Of a stretch of DNA of 64,000 bases, positions 59,583-64,000 are shown piece after piece. Numbering within the stretch: position 1 is the first letter of the stretch; every line of letters begins with the position of its first letter. The translations under genes and the position numbers were made by a program. The stretch comes from Manihot esculenta. Lineage: Eukaryota > Streptophyta > Magnoliopsida > Malpighiales > Euphorbiaceae. The DNA is taken from the NCBI RefSeq assembly GCF_001659605.2, contig NC_035174.2, positions 27,291,027-27,355,026 on the forward strand. Direction: 5' to 3'. The notes beneath the pieces are model-generated. The model ran no database searches, was not told where the DNA came from, and saw only the letters and a program-made list of their open reading frames with translations.

Positions 59583-60958
59583 ATGGATAGTTCTAGCCTC
59601 CCCGATGTCGTCAACCAGGAGTCTAGCATCACCCCGTCCAACATTAGGAGTTTCATCTCTAGGGAATACCTGGATACCCCTCTTTTTCACATCCGGGCTC
59701 CTTACCGGAATGAAAGGATCGTTCCTCCTGATCCTTCTCCCCCTGGCCTAGTCGACCCTCAAAGAGACGTCAGTCTAATCTTCTTCATCAAACAGAGGGA
59801 GTATGGTCTGTCCTTCCCCTTTTCTCCTTTCTTCAAAGAGGTCTTCCAGTACTTCAAGATCACCCCTCGCATGCTAACCCCTAACTCCATTCTTTTCATG
59901 TCTTACTTTGAATCCGTGTGTCTGAGCTGGGGGTTCACACCCACGGTTCATATGTTCGTTAGCTTTTTCAGGCTGGTTAAGGGGAGCCAAAAATTTTATT
60001 ACTTTGCCCCTCGTGGTGGGTTATCCATCTTCACGGGCTATAAGGACTCCATCAAAGGCTGGGTAGAGGGGTTTTTGGTGGTAGAGTTGAAGAAAGAGAC
60101 GGGGTTGGCTTGGGAGCTCGGTCTCCCTTAAGAGGATGTCTCTCTGGGTTGCAACGACCTGCCCTAGTTGGGCCTTACCGAGCAGGTCGGATTCCTTTGA
60201 CTGACTTATGTGGATAGGAAGTATGACGTCGAAAAGTGCTTGTTCGCGTCCAACCTTAAGGATGTTAAGGACGCGGGTATCTTATTCTACCTGCCTATGT
60301 TAGTTTTTGCTTACGTGATCTTTGCTGAGAACTGTTCTGATTTGCTTTGATTTTTAATTTTGCAGCCTCCGAGGTGAAGATGGATCAGATTAAGCCTCCC
60401 AAAAATCTCATACTGTCCTGGGAGAGCATGGACGCTGCTCTGGATGCCCTCCTGGCTGGACAATCCGTGCGGGAGGCTACTCAAAGGGTGGCCAAAGTCA
60501 TTTCTTCCAGGTCAGCTATCCGACCTCCTCTTCCTCCAGTCTCTTCTCAGGTTCCCAAGCCGAGCTCCCGATGTAGCAAGTCATCTCAGCCCTCCAGCCG
60601 CAGCCGATCGAGCTCGGCTCGCCAGTCCTCTCAAGCCCCCCGGCCTCGACGCTCTTCTACTGAGAGGACAGAAGAGACTTCCAAAATTATTTTCGAAGTG
60701 GCTGAGGACGCCGGGCTGGCGAGGACGAATCCTGTCCTTCCTCCTGCGGATGCTTCTGATGCAGGGCTTGAAGTCTCCGCTGTCGCTGAGGGGGAGGTCC
60801 CTAAGGTGGGGCTCGAGGCCCCCATTACTGAAGAGGGAGCTCCAGGGAAAAGAAGGGAGGTTATTTTTGTAGATGAAGATGTCCAGGAAGCCCCTGCCGG
60901 AGATGTTGGATCCGGCCCTGTTAATGACGGAGGCGTCATAGAGAAGGCTGGGGACAAG
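59583..60958 (+). pseudogene. 'Putative gypsy-type transposon' domain protein, N-terminal half
   Basis: The frame from 59583 (MDSSSLPDVVNQ) has a domain typical of the plant Transposase_28 / putative gypsy-type family: YGLSFPFSPFFKEVFQYFKI, LTPNSILFMSYFESVC and FVSFFRLVKGSQKFYYFAPR. This family is usually found inside large retrotransposons with no known enzymatic activity. Stops at 60129, 60165 and 60198 break the frame, which then continues (YVDRKYDVEKCLF). A likely short intron ends with TTTTGCAG at 60365. The next exon (from 60366) encodes ASEVKMDQIKPPKNL, a Ser/Arg/Pro-rich stretch and an acidic stretch, and stops at a solo LTR at 60958. Confidence 0.75.
60366..60958 (+). pseudogene. Exon of the gypsy-type-domain gene before the solo LTR
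   Basis: Open for about 200 codons: SWESMDAALDALLAGQSVRE, a Ser-rich low-complexity part (SSRCSKSSQPSSRSRSSSAR) and an acidic C-terminal part ending EKAGDK. The last codon runs into the solo LTR; deleting the LTR with one ACAAG rejoins it in frame to RPASPKMSAPAPARKKSK at 62473. Confidence 0.8.
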
Positions 60959-62467
60959 TGATCAAACATAATTTAGCCACATTTTTATCATAATTATTAT
61001 TGCTTATTTACACATTTTTTAGTTTAATTTATGGTTTTTATCTTGTTTTTACAGAAAAGGAAGAAATTGGAAAATGGGAGAAAAAGTGCAGAAAAATTAC
61101 AAAAGGATGATTTGCCCAGTGATTTGCCCAAGATCACCAGAAAATCTGCTCCAATCACTGCCCAGATCAAAGTTAAAGCAGAAACCCGGAGGCAACAGAC
61201 AGCAGTGATTTGCCCAGCGATTTGCCCAAGAAACTCGAAGATCACTGGTCAAATCACTCGCAGAGACATAGAGGACTGACTCACAGAGAAGTGATTGGGT
61301 CAGTGATTTGCCCAAAAATACTCAAATCACCGGGCAAATCACTTTGACAGCAGAAACTTACAGCAGAGCGGGAAAATGGGCAGAAAACAGAAATCTGAAT
61401 TTTCAGAAGTCCAAATCCAATCCAATCACTTCCAATACAAAACCAAGAGCCACGAAAGAGTCTCTCATCCAAGGAATTCCAATTGCAATTAAAATCAACA
61501 TCAAAAGAGGAGTCAAACACCAAATCAAAGAGGGATTTCAAAACCCTAGATGGAGAGAAATTCTGCAGCTATAAAAGGAGAGCCTCCAAACCAGCAATAT
61601 CATCTTCTGATCAGCAACTCAACTCGCCAGAAACTCTCCAGCATCTTCCTTTTTCTTTTCTTTTCATCTTTTTGTGTATTTAGTCCACCATGAGTGGCGA
61701 AACTCTTTCTTTTCTAGTTGAAGTTGGTGAATTTCAGATTTTGTGATGAATTGGGAGATTTAAATCTCCATTGTTAAACTTCTATTTATTTTCAATATTT
61801 ATGCAATTTGAGCTTTCCATAAATATTACTTTGCTTTTAGAATCAATAAGGGCCCATTGCTTTTAAATTGCTTAAGTAATATTGTTTGAATGGTTTAGGT
61901 CCGTAATTGCTTAGGTTGTTCAAATACACATTTAATCAAATTGCATAATCTAAACTTGACCACGCGGTTGGCAAGGATAGAATTAGGTTTCTCTAAGTCT
62001 TAATGCAGTTAACAGTTGTTCGATGCTATAATGCCCCAAGGACGTTCCTTGGCAACTTGTTAACTAGTGTTTGATTAGCGAACGTTTCCTAATCAAACTA
62101 GAACTAAGGAGGAATTTGGATTGTGAGAAGCGTCTTCCACATCCAAAACTAATTTATTGGAATAAATAGGAGAGTTAAAGAATCAATGATCAATTCTAAA
62201 CAATCTGAAATAAGATCCATACTTCAACTAGAAGCTTTTCTCTTATTGATTTACTCATCTTTAAATTATTGCTTTCTTTTGCTATTTAGTTTTAATTCAT
62301 CAACTCAAACCCCCCTCTTTTAATTATTCGTTATTTACTCATCTTGGTTATTATTAGGAAGATCGTTAGTGTCAATTCCCTGTGGTTCGACCCTATTGCC
62401 ACTATCTACAAGTTTATTGTTGATTGTTTAATAGGTTTATTTTTTACGGCTTCGACAACCGCTATCA
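60959..62467 (+). mobile_element. Solo LTR, family A copy 2, TSD ACAAG
   Basis: 1509 bp, starts TGATCAAACAT and ends CGCTATCA, flanked by ACAAG (60954-60958 and 62468-62472). It is closely similar to 2973-4500 over its whole length, including the TGATTTGCCCA array (61105-61340), a TATAAAAGG box at about 61571, the CCAAGGACGTTCCTTGG palindrome and the CCCTGTGGTTCGACC block. There is no internal retrotransposon sequence. Confidence 0.92.
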
Positions 62468-62472
62468 ACAAG

Positions 62473-64000
62473 CGTCCTGCCTCCCCCAAAATGTCCGCCC
62501 CAGCTCCTGCTCGGAAGAAATCCAAGGCTTCTAAGGGATCAGCTCCAGCTCTCCCTCCTATTGAAAAGAAGAAGGATGTTCCTGTGATACCCCTGTTGTC
62601 TGCTCCTGACAACGACATTTTGAACGCAGAGGACATCACTCATCAAACTCCGGCGAGCGTTGTAGCGGAGATCTTGCGAGAGCGGATGTTCGGGGGAATC
62701 ACGGAGGCTTCGGACTCTCGTCTGCTTGCTCTGACCGGCCATTTGGCTGGCTTCACACGAGAGTAGGCAGCCTTCCGGTCTTTACCTCGAGGGGAGCTCG
62801 GAGATAGGATCAGGGAGATGCTCCTGATGGTAAGTTGTTCGTTCCGATTTCTGCTCATATTCCAATTTTTTTTGTTTCTTTGTTCTGACAGTTTTCTCTT
62901 TTTGTACCAGGTGATGGGTCTCTTCATGGAGGTGGACGCTCGTGACCTCTCTCTCTGAGAATCTGTTGATCATCGGATCGAGGAGGCGTGCCTGGAGGAG
63001 AACCTGTCTGCGACTAGTGATGCCAGGAGCAACCTTGCGGCAGCTCGAGAGCATTCTAGGTCCCTAGAGGCGGAGTTGTCTCACGCCCGGAGGGTTCTTA
63101 AAGAATCTGACGAGATGGCAGCTGCTGCTGAAGTCCGCTGTGAAGAAGTGCTGAAGCAGCTGTCCTCCACGGTAGATGCCCCTCGTGAAAGGGACGAAGC
63201 TATAAACCAGAGGGACGAGGCCCAGCGTCAGTATGAGGCCTTGAAGGCTGATTTCGAAGGAGTCCAGGCTCGTCTTAACAAGGTGGAGGTCCAGAAGGAG
63301 GGGGCACTAGCTCGGGTGGAGGTTCTCAAGCAGGAGCTGAGTAAGAGTTCTGATCGCATTAGAGATCTGGCCTCAGCGGCAGAGGAGTCTAAACTTCTCA
63401 ACCAAAAACTCTGCCATGAGGTCAAGACTTTGGAGCATAGATGTTCAGCCCTGCTCGAGGATGCCAGACTTGCTGAAGACAGGGTCCAGCTGGAGTGTGA
63501 GAGGTGTCTGATGGAGTATAAAGATTCTCCCGAGCTGAAAAAAGAGATCGAGCAGGCCTGTGAAGCTCGCCTTCAGGATTATAAAAGTTCTTCTGAATTT
63601 AAAGCCAAGATAGCTGAGGCCTGCGAGAAGCGACTTGCGGAGTTCCAAGGCTCTAATGAAATGAAAACTACCATATGGAATAAGGGCTTCCGCATGTTCG
63701 TCTCTGGGTATAATAGAGGTCTAAGGACAGCCAGATACGCTTCCTCTACCCCGTTGGCTGAACTCCGAGCTATAGAGGAAGACTCTGATGGCGAGGAGGT
63801 GCTTTACGGGGAGGACGATAGGCCTTTGCCCAAAGGGGCTCCTCGTACTGCAGCTGGGCCTTCTGAGGCAGGCACCGAGCTAGGAGATAGAGATGCTGGG
63901 CCTCTAGGGCAAAAGATTGTGCCTTTTGTGGGCACTGGGGGGTCTGAGCCAGAAGGTGCTGGGCCTCCCATAGACAGTAATGTAAATAATGTAAGTGTAG
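62473..64000 (+). pseudogene. Gypsy-type-domain gene, C-terminal half with coiled coil (runs off window)
   Basis: Continues the frame broken at 60958: basic/Ala-Pro linker, then DITHQTPASVVAEIL. TAG at 62764 interrupts. A clean intron follows, GTAAGT at 62830 to ACCAG at 62910. The second part has a TGA at 62956, then an open frame to the window end with heptad-rich coiled coil (AAREHSRSLEAELSHARRVL, EALKADFEGVQARLNKVEVQ, RIRDLASAAEESKLLNQKL) and a repeated C-terminal motif (SPELKKEIEQACEARL, SSEFKAKIAEACEKRL, SNEMKTTIWNKGF). The tail is acidic. It is the usual tail of this family; the function is unknown. Confidence 0.75.

Noticed and set aside
1..64000. tRNA, rRNA, CRISPR arrays, bacterial operons or organelle inserts
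   Set aside because: None seen. The TGGTATCAGAGC matches are retrotransposon primer sites and not tRNA genes; spliced genes and transposons show plant nuclear DNA.

Overview
This is a stretch of nuclear genome from a flowering plant, almost certainly a eudicot. It is AT-rich, has split genes with GT-AG introns, and is filled by nested Copia, Ty3/gypsy, LINE, CACTA, Mutator-like and MITE elements. I cannot name the species from sequence alone. A woody eudicot of the Euphorbiaceae type is a guess, not a result. I found one host gene that looks functional: a six-exon minus-strand gene at 30458-35121 for the splicing factor SPF27/BCAS2, called MOS4 in Arabidopsis. The six exons join without a break into 255 codons plus stop.

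Layout, left to right. (1) 1-8700: a decayed plus-strand LINE whose RNase H region was split by a Copia element (2301-8415, TSD GGGAG); the gag of that Copia was split by a solo LTR (2973-4500, TSD GCTGG). (2) 8701-13940: AT-rich DNA, a Mutator-type MITE (10570-11551) and a non-autonomous CACTA element packed with AGTAACGGAT repeats (11857-13937, TSD TTG). (3) 13941-26480: a decayed minus-strand LINE split by a complete gypsy element (15568-25631, TSD TTCAC) with an uninterrupted gag-pol frame of 1670 codons. (4) 26481-39350: AT-rich DNA with MITE-like repeats and the MOS4 gene, whose third intron (3.2 kb) has collected gypsy fragments in both orientations. (5) 39400-43600: a third LINE, minus strand, split by another solo LTR (40563-41954, TSD AGTAT). 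(6) 43600-58790: an LTR remnant, then a Mutator-like transposase pseudogene on the minus strand. It is split by a second gypsy element (45560-57794, TSD CTAAA), whose leader was itself hit by a reversed solo LTR (48034-50232, TSD ATAGG). (7) 58800-64000: a retrotransposon-derived pseudogene with a 'putative gypsy-type transposon' domain and a long coiled coil. It is split by a third member of the first solo-LTR family (60959-62467, TSD ACAAG) and runs off the window.

There is no operon-like cooperation here. The genes interact through nesting, which gives a relative insertion history. Points most worth a second look: all five premature stops in the second gypsy gag-pol are CAG to TAG; LTR pairs differ in length exactly by whole repeat units; dense GGCCGCC-containing palindromes sit just upstream of the gypsy TATA box; and the host gene seems to keep its reading frame despite a transposon-laden intron. 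I saw no clear sign of a wholly new biological system.
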